A DNA stretch of 64,000 bases from Luteimonas sp. 9C (GTDB taxonomy: Bacteria > Pseudomonadota > Gammaproteobacteria > Xanthomonadales > Xanthomonadaceae). The stretch spans positions 829,503 through 893,502 of the forward strand of contig NZ_LR733312.1 of assembly GCF_902506295.1 (NCBI RefSeq), in the 5' to 3' direction. A program made the translations under genes and the position numbers. The notes under the pieces are model-generated. The model saw only the letters and a program-made list of their open reading frames with translations, was not told the origin of the DNA and ran no database searches. Positions 18,792 through 27,401 of the stretch are shown in pieces (positions within the stretch are counted from its first letter, which is position 1; the number at the start of each line of letters is the position of its first letter).

Positions 18792-19432
18792 GCGCGTGCT
18801 CCCGAGGTGCCGGCCACGTCTTCGATCGCATCGAGAATGTTGGCGTAGGCGCCGCAGCGGCAGAGGTTGCCGCTCATGCGTTCGCGGATCTCGTTGCCGC
18901 TGACGGCGGGCCGTGCGGTGAGATCGGCGGTGACATGACTCGGGATGCCGTCGCGGATCTCGCCCAGCACCGCAACCGCCGAGCAGATCTGGCCCGGCGT
19001 GCAGTAACCGCACTGGAAGCCGTCGTGCTTGACGAACGCGGCCTGCATCGGATGCAACCGCTCGGGTGTGCCGAGGCCTTCGATCGTGGTGACTTTCGCG
19101 CCTTCGCTCATCACCGCCAGGCACAGGCAGCTGTTGATGCGGCGGCCGTCGACGATCGTGGTGCACGCACCGCACTGGCCGTGGTCGCAGCCTTTCTTGG
19201 TACCGGTGAGCTGGAGTTCCTCGCGCAGGAAATCGAGCAGCGTGGTACGGGTGTCGACGTCGCGTTCGACTCGCTCGCCGTTGACCTCCATCGAGACGCG
19301 CTGGCGGACGGGCGGTCGCGACGGGGGCGGCGTGGTCGCGGCATTGGCGGCCTGGGCGACGGCGGGCATGGCGACTGCGCCGGCCGACGCGGCGCCGGCC
19401 TTCAACAGTTCCCGGCGGTTGAGGGGAGACAT
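18788..19432 (-). CDS. paoA: Aldehyde oxidoreductase 2Fe-2S subunit with Tat signal
   Basis: 214 aa. An N-terminal twin-arginine signal ([19 protein letters not shown], residues 5-23) is followed by a plant-type 2Fe-2S domain ([16 protein letters not shown], then SCLC) and an all-helical second 2Fe-2S domain ([10 protein letters not shown] and GNLCRCGAY). All eight cluster Cys are present. The Tat signal would carry the folded three-subunit enzyme to the periplasm. ATG 19432 is preferred because AGAGGA (complement of 19439-19444) is 6 nt before it. ATG 19438, two codons upstream, abuts that site. Its stop overlaps paoB (ATGA), and the XdhC-like gene ends 108 nt upstream. Confidence 0.93.
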   Translation of the reverse strand: MSPLNRRELLKAGAASAGAVAMPAVAQAANAATTPPPSRPPVRQRVSMEVNGERVERDVDTRTTLLDFLREELQLTGTKKGCDHGQCGACTTIVDGRRINSCLCLAVMSEGAKVTTIEGLGTPERLHPMQAAFVKHDGFQCGYCTPGQICSAVAVLGEIRDGIPSHVTADLTARPAVSGNEIRERMSGNLCRCGAYANILDAIEDVAGTSGARA

Positions 19433-19438
19433 GGACAT

Positions 19439-19444
19439 TCCTCT
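19439..19444 (-). promoter_or_regulatory. Ribosome binding site deciding the paoA start
   Basis: AGAGGA on the minus strand is 6 nt before ATG 19432 and touches ATG 19438. This is the same ATG-TCC-ATG arrangement as at the Rid-family gene. Confidence 0.65.
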
Positions 19445-19540
19445 GGCTGGCTCGATGGGCTGGCTGGGTACGCGGAAGCGCGCGAACGCAGCATGCGCGC
19501 CCGGGTGTTGTGATGCGGTCAATGCATCGCGGGCGTCTGC

Positions 19541-20578
19541 CTACGGCGTCGACGGCTGGCGCCGGCTACCGCGCCATTGCTGCAGCTGGGTGGCGATGCT
19601 CAGGGCGATGGCTTCCGGACCACGGCCGCAGCGGGGGGCACCCACGGGCGCGTGCAGGCGGCCCGCCAACGCTTCGCGCGCCTCGGGCCGCAGCAGCGTG
19701 CACAGGTCGTCGCGGCGGCGCCCGGGCCCGAGCAGGCCGACGAACGGAATACGCGAAGCGGCGAGCGCGGTGAGGGCGTCGAGATCGGACTCGAAGCCGT
19801 GGTGCATCACCAGGGCGACGTCGGCATCCGGATGTGCGGCTACCGCGTCGGCGGGCGACAGGTCACGCAGGTCTGCCTGCGGACCGGCCGCGTCGCGCCA
19901 TCGGGCGCGACGTTCGGCCACGGTGACCCGCCAGCCCAGCGACCGCAGCAGCGGGATCAGGGTCGGCGCCTCGGGGCCCGCGCCGAGGATCAGGGCCTCG
20001 GGTGCACGCTGCAGGACGAGCCGCCAGTCCCGCGCCAGTGTCTCGGGTACGGCGCCGACGGGCAGCGTCCACGCCCACGCGCGTGTGCCCACATGCCACC
20101 CGAGATGGCCGCTGCGCTCCAGCGCGATGTCCAGTGACTCACCACCTCCCAGCCAGGCGCGGAGCGCATCGGCGGCATCGCGCAGGGCCGCCAGCGGCAG
20201 CAGGGCCAGTACCTGTCGGCCGCGGCAGCCGACCGCGCTTGCCGAGAACAGCGCACTGTCGTCGGTGGTGTCGATCTCCAGCCATTCGATGCGGCCTGCG
20301 TCGCCGGCGATCGACGCGACGCGCGCGATCTCGGGCTCCAGACAGCCGCCACTGATCCAGCCGACCTGAGGCCCGTCGCCGAACAGCGCGAGCGCGCCGG
20401 CGGAGGCGTAGGTCGAGCCTTCGGTCTCGACGACGAGTGCGAGCACCGGTGCACCGCCGTCGGACAGGGCGTCGAGCGCGGCTTGCAGCACGCCACCGGG
20501 ATTGCCTGCGGCGAAGACGGGCGCGGACGCGCGCGGCGGCGTGACGGCGGGTGCGGTTGCAGAGGTGGCCATCGCCAT
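19541..20578 (-). CDS. XdhC/CoxI family molybdenum-cofactor maturation factor
   Basis: 345 aa. The N-terminal XdhC domain has [21 protein letters not shown] and [14 protein letters not shown], followed by a Rossmann-like C-terminal domain ([53 protein letters not shown]). Family members bind the Mo cofactor, help its modification and insertion, and act on the enzyme encoded beside them. PaoD of E. coli is the closest functional analogue. Here the gene precedes the structural genes, whereas E. coli has it last. The start is uncertain: ATG 20578 or 20572, neither with a good ribosome site. The frame remains open a long way upstream without family sequence. Confidence 0.85.
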   Translation of the reverse strand: MAMATSATAPAVTPPRASAPVFAAGNPGGVLQAALDALSDGGAPVLALVVETEGSTYASAGALALFGDGPQVGWISGGCLEPEIARVASIAGDAGRIEWLEIDTTDDSALFSASAVGCRGRQVLALLPLAALRDAADALRAWLGGGESLDIALERSGHLGWHVGTRAWAWTLPVGAVPETLARDWRLVLQRAPEALILGAGPEAPTLIPLLRSLGWRVTVAERRARWRDAAGPQADLRDLSPADAVAAHPDADVALVMHHGFESDLDALTALAASRIPFVGLLGPGRRRDDLCTLLRPEAREALAGRLHAPVGAPRCGRGPEAIALSIATQLQQWRGSRRQPSTP

Positions 20579-20891
20579 CAATCGGCGCGTCGCGCGGTGG
20601 CGGCGCGTGCTCGCGGCACGCGCGTGGTTGGCGTGGGGCTGGCCATTGGAGATTCCGGACGGTTCGGCGCAAGAGTGTGCGCCGGGTCGTGAGTGTGGCG
20701 TGGACTGGACGAGGGGCAGGCGCGCGTGATCGGCGGGCCGCGCTCCAGTGCGCTCGGCGCGTCCGGGGCATTCGACGCATCCGGCACAGTTTTCCCAATG
20801 CACGCCAGACCCATTCCCGGCATCCTTGTGGAATCGTCCGCGTCCCACCGTCGGGCGTGACACGCCTGCCACCGCTTTCCAGGAGTCGCCG
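20579..20891. other. Divergent intergenic region without a gene
   Basis: The 313 nt between the xdhC-like and DUF885 starts must carry promoters for the Pao operon (minus) and for the hydrolase (plus). No clear operator, RNA or small gene was found. The only firm element is AGGAG at 20881-20885 before the plus-strand start. Confidence 0.4.
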
Positions 20892-22688
20892 ATGTCCGTC
20901 GCCCCGCGTCGCCACATGACGCTGTCCCATCTCGTCCTGTCCCTGTCGCTCGCGCTCGGCGTGACGACACCCGTGCTCGCGCAGGACATGCCTGCACCGG
21001 TGCTCGCGCCGCCGACGAATGCGGCCGAGACCGCGCTGCGCGACCTCTACACGCGCGAATGGGAGTGGCGGCAGGCGGAGTTCGTGCGCGAGAAGGTCAA
21101 TGGCCGCTGGCAGAGCAGTGACCGGATGCCCTCGGTCACGCCGGAGGCCTGGGCGCGCCGCGCGGCGTACTGGAAGGACACGCTGGACGCGCTCGACGCG
21201 ATTCCGCTGGATCAGCTGGGCCGCGAGGAGCGCATCAATGCCGCGGTGTTCCGCACCTCGCTCGAAGCCGACGAGGCCAGCGCACGCTGGCGCACGTACG
21301 AAGCCCCGTTCAACAGCGACAGCTTCTTCTGGGGCGGCATCACGCCGCGCCAGCCGTTCCAGACCGAGGCCGACTGGCGTCGTTTCATCGGCCGACTGTC
21401 CGACGTGCCGCGCTATTTCGACGAACAGATCGCGAACATGGAAACCGGCCTGGCACGTGGCTGGAGCGTGCCGCGCGCGACGCTCGAAGGGCGCGACAAG
21501 ACGCTCGAGTCCTACGTGGAGCCCGGCGAGACGAACCCGCTGCTGGTGACCTTCGACCGGATTCCCACCACGATTCCCGAGCCCGTGCGCACACAGCTGC
21601 GCGACGCAGGGCGGCGCGTGGTGCTGGAGCAGACGATTCCGGCATACGCCAGGCTGCTGACCTTCATCCGCGGCGAGTATCTGCCGCGCACGCGGACGAC
21701 CATCGCCGCCAGCGATCTGCCCGACGGCCGCGCGTTCTACCAGACCCAGATCCGCGAATACGTCACCCGCGAGATGACCGCGCGCGAGATCCACGACTTC
21801 GGTCTCGCCGAGGTCGAGCGCATCACCGCGCAGATGCGCGAAGTGATGGGGCGCGCCGATTTCGAGGGCGACCTGCCGGCCTTCATCGACTACCTGCGCA
21901 CCGATCCGAAGTTCTACGCCAAGACCCCGCGCGAGCTGCTGGGCGAGGCCTCGCTGATCGCCAAGAAGATCGACGGCCAGCTGCAGTACGTGGTCGGCAC
22001 GCTGCCGCGCTACCGGTTCACGATCCTGCCGGTGGCCGACGACATCGCGCCGATCTACACCTCGGGCCGCGGCGGCCTGGACGCCTGTTTCTTCAATACC
22101 TACGACCTGCCGTCGCGCCCGCTCTACAACCTGCCGGCGCTGGTGCTGCACGAATGCGCGCCCGGCCACAGCTTCCAGGCGGCGCTGGCGCTCGAGGCAC
22201 CCGCGCGTCCGGACTTCCGCCAGCAGACCTACTTCTCCGGCTACGGCGAGGGCTGGGGCCTGTATACCGAGTGGCTCGGCACGCGCATGGGCATCTACGA
22301 GACGCCGTACGAGGAATTCGGGCGCCTGACGTTCGAGATGTGGCGCGCCGCCCGTCTGGTCATCGACACCGGCCTGCACGAGTACGGCTGGAGCCGGGAT
22401 CAGGCGATCGACTATCTGGCCAGCCACACCGCGCTCGCGAAGCACGATGTCGTGACCGAGGTGGACCGCTACATCTCCTGGCCGGGGCAGGCGCTGTCGT
22501 ACTACATCGGCTACAAGACCATCCTGGACCTGCGCGCCGAGGCCGAATGCGAGCTCGGCCCGGCGTTCGACCAGCGCCCGTTCCACGACACCATCCTCAA
22601 CCTGGGCTCGGTGCCGCTGCCGGTGCTCGAGGAAGAAGTGCGTCGCTTCATCGCCGAGCAGAAGGCGGCGGGCGCCGCGAAGGGCTGA
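20892..22688 (+). CDS. DUF885 family exported metallohydrolase
   Basis: 598 aa with a signal peptide (LVLSLSLALGVTTPVLAQ, cleaved near residue 33). The DUF885 fold is a helical, thermolysin-like metallopeptidase relative. Its motif LHECAPGHSFQ (H420, E421, H426) corresponds to the family HExxPGH zinc site, and GYGEGWGLYTEWLG supplies the third ligand region (Glu in GEGW). Members are annotated as putative carboxypeptidases or esterases, and the substrate is unknown. The ATG follows AGGAG by 6 nt. The gene stands alone and converges with the hemerythrin gene. Confidence 0.88.
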   Translation: MSVAPRRHMTLSHLVLSLSLALGVTTPVLAQDMPAPVLAPPTNAAETALRDLYTREWEWRQAEFVREKVNGRWQSSDRMPSVTPEAWARRAAYWKDTLDALDAIPLDQLGREERINAAVFRTSLEADEASARWRTYEAPFNSDSFFWGGITPRQPFQTEADWRRFIGRLSDVPRYFDEQIANMETGLARGWSVPRATLEGRDKTLESYVEPGETNPLLVTFDRIPTTIPEPVRTQLRDAGRRVVLEQTIPAYARLLTFIRGEYLPRTRTTIAASDLPDGRAFYQTQIREYVTREMTAREIHDFGLAEVERITAQMREVMGRADFEGDLPAFIDYLRTDPKFYAKTPRELLGEASLIAKKIDGQLQYVVGTLPRYRFTILPVADDIAPIYTSGRGGLDACFFNTYDLPSRPLYNLPALVLHECAPGHSFQAALALEAPARPDFRQQTYFSGYGEGWGLYTEWLGTRMGIYETPYEEFGRLTFEMWRAARLVIDTGLHEYGWSRDQAIDYLASHTALAKHDVVTEVDRYISWPGQALSYYIGYKTILDLRAEAECELGPAFDQRPFHDTILNLGSVPLPVLEEEVRRFIAEQKAAGAAKG

Positions 22689-22755
22689 CGCGCCGCAGTC
22701 GGAAGCGCCGGCGCCGGGCGATGGCGCCAGCCCTCGTCACATGACGCGCCCGCGA

Positions 22756-22771
22756 GTTCGATGGATCGAAC
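22756..22771. terminator. Weak hairpin between convergent genes
   Basis: GTTCGA (22756-22761) pairs with TCGAAC (22766-22771) around TGGA, flanked by CGCG. It lies in the 96-nt gap between the DUF885 and hemerythrin stops. There is no T tract. It is possibly a shared terminator. Confidence 0.35.
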
Positions 22772-22784
22772 CCCCGCGCGACGA

Positions 22785-23243
22785 TCAGCCCTTGCGCAGG
22801 GTCTTTTCCATGCGCGCGTGGTCGCGGCGGTAACGCTGCGCTGCGCGGGTCTTCTGCGCGTCGGTCAGCAGTTTTCCCGACACCTGGAAGAATTTGCGCT
22901 CTTCTTCGCGCAGGTGGTGATGCACCTTTTCCGACAGCTGCTTCGCCTTCGCCATCCAACCCGCGCCCGCGTGGTCGCGGGTCTGCAGATCCTCGACGAG
23001 CTCGTCCATCTCGTGGTGCTCGTGCAGTGCGTGGCGCGACGCGTCGAGCCCGGCGTCGTGCATCAGGATCGGCGCGTACAGGAACCGCTCCTCGGCCGCG
23101 GCGTGCGCGGCGAGTTCGATGCGCAATTCGGTGAACAGCTCGACCCGGCGCGCGCTGTGCGGCGGCGCGCGCAACAGCTTGCGGCACAGCGAGCGCTGGC
23201 GTTCGTGGCTCTCGCGCAGGGCGTCGTAGATGGTTTCGGGCAT
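22785..23243 (-). CDS. Hemerythrin domain protein
   Basis: 152 aa, one four-helix hemerythrin domain. The diiron ligands can be followed: H13 in RESHERQ, HAAAEERFLY (H47, E51), the LHEHHEMDELVED helix (H74/H77, E78) and KVHHHLREEERKFF. Bacterial single-domain hemerythrins bind O2 or NO or act in iron and oxidative stress. Which of these applies is not readable here. The ATG at 23243 follows GGAG at about 6 nt. The C terminus is rich in Arg/Lys. It is transcribed divergently from the omega-amidase gene, with 157 nt between starts. Confidence 0.88.
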   Translation of the reverse strand: MPETIYDALRESHERQRSLCRKLLRAPPHSARRVELFTELRIELAAHAAAEERFLYAPILMHDAGLDASRHALHEHHEMDELVEDLQTRDHAGAGWMAKAKQLSEKVHHHLREEERKFFQVSGKLLTDAQKTRAAQRYRRDHARMEKTLRKG

Positions 23244-23400
23244 GGCGGACTCCGGGGCGGACGGCGTATGCGCACGTTAGGGCGTGGCCGGTGGAGTGCG
23301 TGTTCACACGGCCGCCCACCACCGCTGCGCTTGAGCGGGCAGGGGGCAGGGACGAGAATCACGGCATCGGTCGCGCAGATGCGACCCACAGGATGCCGCC

Positions 23401-24198
23401 ATGCAGAACCTTCGCGTCTCCACCGTCCAGGGCGCCACCCGTTGGCACGACCCGGCGGGCAACCGCGCCTATTACGGCGACCTCATCGCGCCCCTGCACG
23501 GCCGCACCGATCTCGTCGTGCTGCCCGAGACCTTCACCAGCGGCTTCAGCAATGACGCGATCGATCGTGCAGAAGACATGGACGGTCCGACCGTCGCATG
23601 GATCCGCGAACAGGCGGTCGCGCTCGATGCCGCGGTCACCGGCAGCGTGCAGCTGCGCGACGACGAGGGCGTCTACAACCGCATGCTGTGGGCGACGCCC
23701 GACGGCGCGTTGCAGCACTACGACAAGCGCCATCTGTTCCGCTACGCGAACGAACACAAGCGCTACGCCGCCGGCCGTGATCGTCTGACGGTCGAGTGGA
23801 AAGGCTGGCGGATCAATCCGCAGGTCTGCTACGACCTGCGTTTTCCCGTCTTCTGTCGCAACCGCTTCGACGTCGAGCGCCCGGACGGTCTGGATTTCGA
23901 CCTGCAGCTGTTCGTCGCCAACTGGCCGGCGGCGCGGGCCTATGCGTGGAAGACCCTGCTGCGCGCGCGGGCGATCGAAAACCTCAGTTACGTGGTCGGC
24001 GTCAACCGCGTGGGGACGGACGGCAACGGTCTGGCGTACTCGGGCGACAGTGCGGTGCTCGACATGCTGGGGCACCCGTTGAGCGAATCGATGGACGAGG
24101 AAGTCGTCTCGACGACGATGTTGTCGGCCGAGCAGCTGCGGGCGCACCGGGAGCACTTTCCCGCCATGCTGGATGCGGACCGCTTCGAAATCCGGTGA
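23401..24198 (+). CDS. Omega-amidase (nitrilase superfamily, YafV-like)
   Basis: 265 aa with the catalytic triad of carbon-nitrogen hydrolases intact: E43 in LPETF, K109 in HYDKRHLF and C143 in NPQVCYDLRFPVF. The RHLFRYANEHKRYAAG stretch and the Phe-rich surroundings match the omega-amidase branch. That branch hydrolyses alpha-ketoglutaramate and alpha-ketosuccinamate formed by glutamine and asparagine transaminases, closing the methionine-salvage transamination cycle. It is cytosolic, with no signal peptide. The ATG starts directly at the conserved strand. It is convergent with desT, 57 nt away, with no obvious terminator. Confidence 0.92.
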   Translation: MQNLRVSTVQGATRWHDPAGNRAYYGDLIAPLHGRTDLVVLPETFTSGFSNDAIDRAEDMDGPTVAWIREQAVALDAAVTGSVQLRDDEGVYNRMLWATPDGALQHYDKRHLFRYANEHKRYAAGRDRLTVEWKGWRINPQVCYDLRFPVFCRNRFDVERPDGLDFDLQLFVANWPAARAYAWKTLLRARAIENLSYVVGVNRVGTDGNGLAYSGDSAVLDMLGHPLSESMDEEVVSTTMLSAEQLRAHREHFPAMLDADRFEIR

Positions 24199-24255
24199 GG
24201 CGTCTCGCTTCTCGCCGCTGATCACACGACGCACCTACGGCGCCGCGAACAGCGA

Positions 24256-24933
24256 TCAGCGCGCGCCCTTCACCTTGCCCATCGCATGCGCGCCGCGCAG
24301 CAGCATGCGGATCATGTGCGACAGCTCGTCGACCAGGGCCTCGTCACGCTCGGGCGGCGAATCCAGGGCGGTCCCGCCCATCGCGAACACCAGTCGGGTG
24401 ATCGCGCGGGCCACCAGGCCCGGTTCGTGGAAGACCATGCCCTGGGCGCCGGCGATGCGGACCAGATCGGCCCGGAGCTCCACTTCGAAGAACTGCAGCT
24501 GGCGGTCGACCGCACGCTTGAAGGCGTCCGAGCCCACGGTGCCTTCGCGCAGCAGCACGTGCAGCAGCTTGTCGTCGGCGCGCAGTCGTTCCATGAACGC
24601 TTCCAGCGAACCGCGGACAATGCTGCGACCCGCCACGGCGCGCTTGCGGGCATCGCCGACGATCGTGCGCAGCGATTCGCCGGCCAGATCGATCAGCGCG
24701 ACCGCCAGCTCGTCCATGTCGTGGAACTGCCGGTAGAAGCTGTTCGGCGCAATCCCGGCCTCGCGGGCGACCTCGCGCAGGCTCAAGGTCGAGACGCTGC
24801 GATGGGCGCCGGTCAGCCGCAGGGCGGCGGCGATCAGATCCTCGCGGACGATCGTCGGTTTGCGTCCGGCCTGGCTGTCGGCAGCGCCCGGGCCGGGGTC
24901 GCCGCTGTCGGGTGCGAAGGTGCGGGCGGTCAC
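24256..24933 (-). CDS. desT: TetR family repressor of unsaturated acyl desaturation (DesT/FabR-like)
   Basis: About 225 aa. The HTH (TLSLREVAREAGIAPNSFYRQFHDMDELAVALID, written here in parts: SLREVAREAG, IAPNSFYRQF, HDMDELAVAL) is typical of the FabR/DesT branch of TetR regulators, which read the saturated/unsaturated acyl-CoA ratio. DesT of Pseudomonas represses the desCB operon, and here the divergent neighbours are exactly a ferredoxin reductase and an acyl desaturase. The GTG at 24933 is chosen since the frame further upstream would cross the palindromic operator region, but its true start could be downstream. The N-terminal ~25 residues are disordered and Gly/Pro-rich. Confidence 0.85.
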   Translation of the reverse strand: MTARTFAPDSGDPGPGAADSQAGRKPTIVREDLIAAALRLTGAHRSVSTLSLREVAREAGIAPNSFYRQFHDMDELAVALIDLAGESLRTIVGDARKRAVAGRSIVRGSLEAFMERLRADDKLLHVLLREGTVGSDAFKRAVDRQLQFFEVELRADLVRIAGAQGMVFHEPGLVARAITRLVFAMGGTALDSPPERDEALVDELSHMIRMLLRGAHAMGKVKGAR

Positions 24934-24978
24934 GGTCGGCCGTCGGAAGACTGGGCGGGCAGCATACCAGTGTCCATT

Positions 24979-25020
24979 AATGTACAAGTGTATACACGGC
25001 TGTGCGGATGGGTGTACATT
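24979..25020. promoter_or_regulatory. Palindromic operator region between desT and desC
   Basis: Inside the 94-nt gap lie a perfect 10-bp palindrome GTGTATACAC (24988-24997) and an inverted repeat of AATGTACA (24979-24986) with TGTACATT (25013-25020). The last arm ends 7 nt before the desC ATG. It is AT-rich against the local background and suited to a TetR dimer such as DesT. Binding is inferred. Confidence 0.65.
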
Positions 25021-25027
25021 GGCGTCC

Positions 25028-26134
25028 ATGTCGACCGTCCAGCCCTTGAAGCCGTCCCGCCGCAGCCGCCTGCGCAGGCTCGCCACGCCCTTCGTCGTGC
25101 CGCCCGTGTTCGATTTCTGGGCGCAGCGCCTGCATCCGACCTGGAGCTGGGAGCGTCCGTTGGTGCGCGTGGTCGGGCATGCGCCCGCTGCGTCGAACGC
25201 GGTCACCCTGACGCTCAAGCCCAACCGTCATTGGGCGGGGGCGCAGGCGGGTCAGCACGTGAACCTGACCGCCGATATCGACGGCGTGCGGATCACGCGC
25301 AGCTACAGCCTGGACGCGCCGGTCGCGGCCGATGGCCGCATCACAGTCACGGTGAAGGGCGTCGACGAAGGCCGCATGAGCCGGCACCTGCTGGCCGCCG
25401 CGCGCCGCGGTGACGTGTTCGATATCGGGCCTGCGTTCGGTGAGCTGGTGTTGCCGGCCCAGGTTGATGGCGCGTGGCTGTTCCTCGCCGCCGGCAGCGG
25501 TGTGACGCCGCTGATGGCACTGGTGCGTCAGCTGGCCGGGCAGGGCATGCCGGTGCCGGTCACGCTGGTCTATTGGGCACGCACGCGCGCCGAGCTGTGC
25601 TTCGTCGACGAACTGCGTGCACTCGCCGCGCGCCACGCCGGTTTCGATGTGCGCTTCGTGCTGACGCGCGACGCCGCGCTCGCGGACGACGAGGCGGCCG
25701 GTCGGATCGACGCAGCGCTGCTCGATGCGCTGGTGCCCGATCTCGCCACCCGGCAGGTGTTCGCCTGCGGCCCGGGCGGTTTCGTCGTCACCGCGACCGG
25801 GCTTCTCGAAGACCGCGTGCCGCTGCTGCGCACCGAAGCCTTCACGCCACCGCCGCGCCCGCAGGCCGACGACAGCGGCACGGTCGAAGTGCGCCTGGCG
25901 CGCAGCGGCCGCGCCCTGCAACTGCCGCGCGGCGTGCCGCTGCTGCAGGCGCTGGAAGCCGAAGGACTCAAGCCGAAATCCGGCTGCCGCATGGGCATCT
26001 GCAACACCTGCGCCTGTGGCAAGACGGCGGGCGCCACGCGTGATCTGCGGACCGGCGCCGCCAATACCGAGGCGACGGCCGCGCTGAAGCTGTGCGTCAG
26101 CAGCGCCGTGTCCGACCTCGTGCTCGATCTCTGA
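25028..26134 (+). CDS. desC: Ferredoxin reductase partner of acyl desaturase
   Basis: 368 aa: an FAD-binding domain with RITRSYSLDAP (RxYS motif, ~92-102), an NAD(P)-binding domain (AAGSGVTPLMALVRQL, then VFACGPGGFV), and a C-terminal plant-type 2Fe-2S domain with KSGCRMGICNTCACG and KLCVSSA supplying four Cys. It moves electrons from NAD(P)H to the diiron desaturase encoded 44 nt downstream, as Pseudomonas DesC does for DesB. ATG 25028 (MSTVQPLKPSRR) is chosen. The upstream extension would include the operator. Control by the divergent DesT is likely. Confidence 0.9.
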   Translation: MSTVQPLKPSRRSRLRRLATPFVVPPVFDFWAQRLHPTWSWERPLVRVVGHAPAASNAVTLTLKPNRHWAGAQAGQHVNLTADIDGVRITRSYSLDAPVAADGRITVTVKGVDEGRMSRHLLAAARRGDVFDIGPAFGELVLPAQVDGAWLFLAAGSGVTPLMALVRQLAGQGMPVPVTLVYWARTRAELCFVDELRALAARHAGFDVRFVLTRDAALADDEAAGRIDAALLDALVPDLATRQVFACGPGGFVVTATGLLEDRVPLLRTEAFTPPPRPQADDSGTVEVRLARSGRALQLPRGVPLLQALEAEGLKPKSGCRMGICNTCACGKTAGATRDLRTGAANTEATAALKLCVSSAVSDLVLDL

Positions 26135-26178
26135 ACCCCATCGTTTCGCAACATCCCGCTTCAGCTACCGGAGCCGTC

Positions 26179-27312
26179 ATGTCCAAGCTCACTGCCTCGC
26201 GCCGTCTCTCCACGCAGGAACTCGATGCCTTCGGCAGCGAGCTCGATGCGCTGCACACGCGCACGATGGCCCAGGTCGGCAAAGTCGACGCCACCTACAT
26301 CCGCCGCGTCGTGCGCTGGGTGCGTTACTGCGCCGTACTCGGCCGCGGCCTGCTGTTCGTGGGCGCGATCGGTGGCGCGTTCGTGCCGTGGCTGCTGTGG
26401 CCGGCGTGCATCGCGGGCGTGGTGTTCCTGGCGCTGGCCAAGATCCTCGAGAACATGGAAGTCGGCCACAACGTCATGCACGGCCAGTACGACTGGATGC
26501 ACGACCCCGAACTCGACAGCAAGAAGTACGAGTGGGACATCATGGCGACCGGCGACAACTGGCGGCATTCGCACAATTTCCGCCATCACACCTATACCAA
26601 TGTCCGCGGCATGGACGATGACATCGGCTACGGCCTGCTGCGCATCTTCCCCGAGCAGCGGTGGCGCCCGTTCTATCTGATGCAGCCGGTGATCGCGGTC
26701 GTGTTCGCGCTGTACTTCCAGTGGGGCGTGGCGATCCAGGAGCTCAAGCTGGGCCGCTTCTTCGCCGGCAAGATGCCCAAGGGCAAGCTGGCGCGCGATT
26801 TCGCGCCGGTAGGACGCAAGATGGGGCGCCAGCTGCTGAAGGACTACCTGATCTTCCCGCTGCTGGCCGGCCCGTTCTTCCTGCCGGTGCTGCTGGGCAA
26901 TCTGGCCGCCAACGGCATCCGCAACGTGTGGACGTACGTCGTGATCTTTTGCGGCCATTTCACCGCCGATGTCGAGACCTTCCCGAAGGAGAGCATCCGC
27001 AACGAATCGCGTGGTCACTGGTACATGCGGCAGCTGCGCGGGTCGTCGAACATCGGCGGCGGCAAGGTGATGAACCTGTTGACCGGCAACCTGAGTCACC
27101 AGATCGAGCATCACTTCTTCCCCGACGTGCCGGCGCATCGCTATGCCGCGCTGTCGGTCGAGGTGCGCGAGATCTGCAAGCGCTATGGCCAGCCGTACAA
27201 CACGGGTTCGCTGCCGCGGCAGTTCGCCGAAGTCAGCTGGCGCATCCTGCGCCACGCCTTCCCGAGCCGTCCGCGCCGCCGGGCACCGTCGGGCGAACTG
27301 CAGACCGCCTGA
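26179..27312 (+). CDS. desB: Membrane acyl-CoA/fatty acid desaturase
   Basis: 377 aa, membrane-bound diiron desaturase. The histidine boxes are visible: GHNVMHGQYDWMHD (HxxxH, ~95-108), HSHNFRHHTYTN (HxxHH type, ~127-138) and HQIEHHFFP (QxxHH, ~310-318). Hydrophobic helices lie near 48-85 and 170-260. It introduces a double bond into saturated acyl chains using electrons from the preceding reductase, adjusting membrane fluidity. The regiospecificity (delta-9 in the Pseudomonas counterpart) is assumed. CGGAG at 26168-26172 precedes the ATG. The gene ends before a U-tailed terminator, so desCB is a two-gene operon. Confidence 0.92.
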   Translation: MSKLTASRRLSTQELDAFGSELDALHTRTMAQVGKVDATYIRRVVRWVRYCAVLGRGLLFVGAIGGAFVPWLLWPACIAGVVFLALAKILENMEVGHNVMHGQYDWMHDPELDSKKYEWDIMATGDNWRHSHNFRHHTYTNVRGMDDDIGYGLLRIFPEQRWRPFYLMQPVIAVVFALYFQWGVAIQELKLGRFFAGKMPKGKLARDFAPVGRKMGRQLLKDYLIFPLLAGPFFLPVLLGNLAANGIRNVWTYVVIFCGHFTADVETFPKESIRNESRGHWYMRQLRGSSNIGGGKVMNLLTGNLSHQIEHHFFPDVPAHRYAALSVEVREICKRYGQPYNTGSLPRQFAEVSWRILRHAFPSRPRRRAPSGELQTA

Positions 27313-27355
27313 GCCGTTGCCGCGGCGCCGCCCCGGCGCCCTTGCAGGCTTCGAG

Positions 27356-27383
27356 ACGCGTCCGCTCCGGCGGGCGCGTTTTT
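27356..27383 (+). terminator. Rho-independent terminator after desB
   Basis: ACGCGTCCGC (27356-27365) pairs with GCGGGCGCGT (27370-27379), with one G-U pair and a TCCG loop, followed by TTTTT. It lies 44 nt after the desB stop. Confidence 0.88.
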
Positions 27384-27401
27384 GTATGTGTTCCTGTCGG
27401 A

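Noticed and set aside
22756-22771. GTTCGA...TCGAAC resembling a tRNA T-arm
   Set aside because: There is no acceptor, D-arm or anticodon arm around it. It is a simple inverted repeat between convergent genes.
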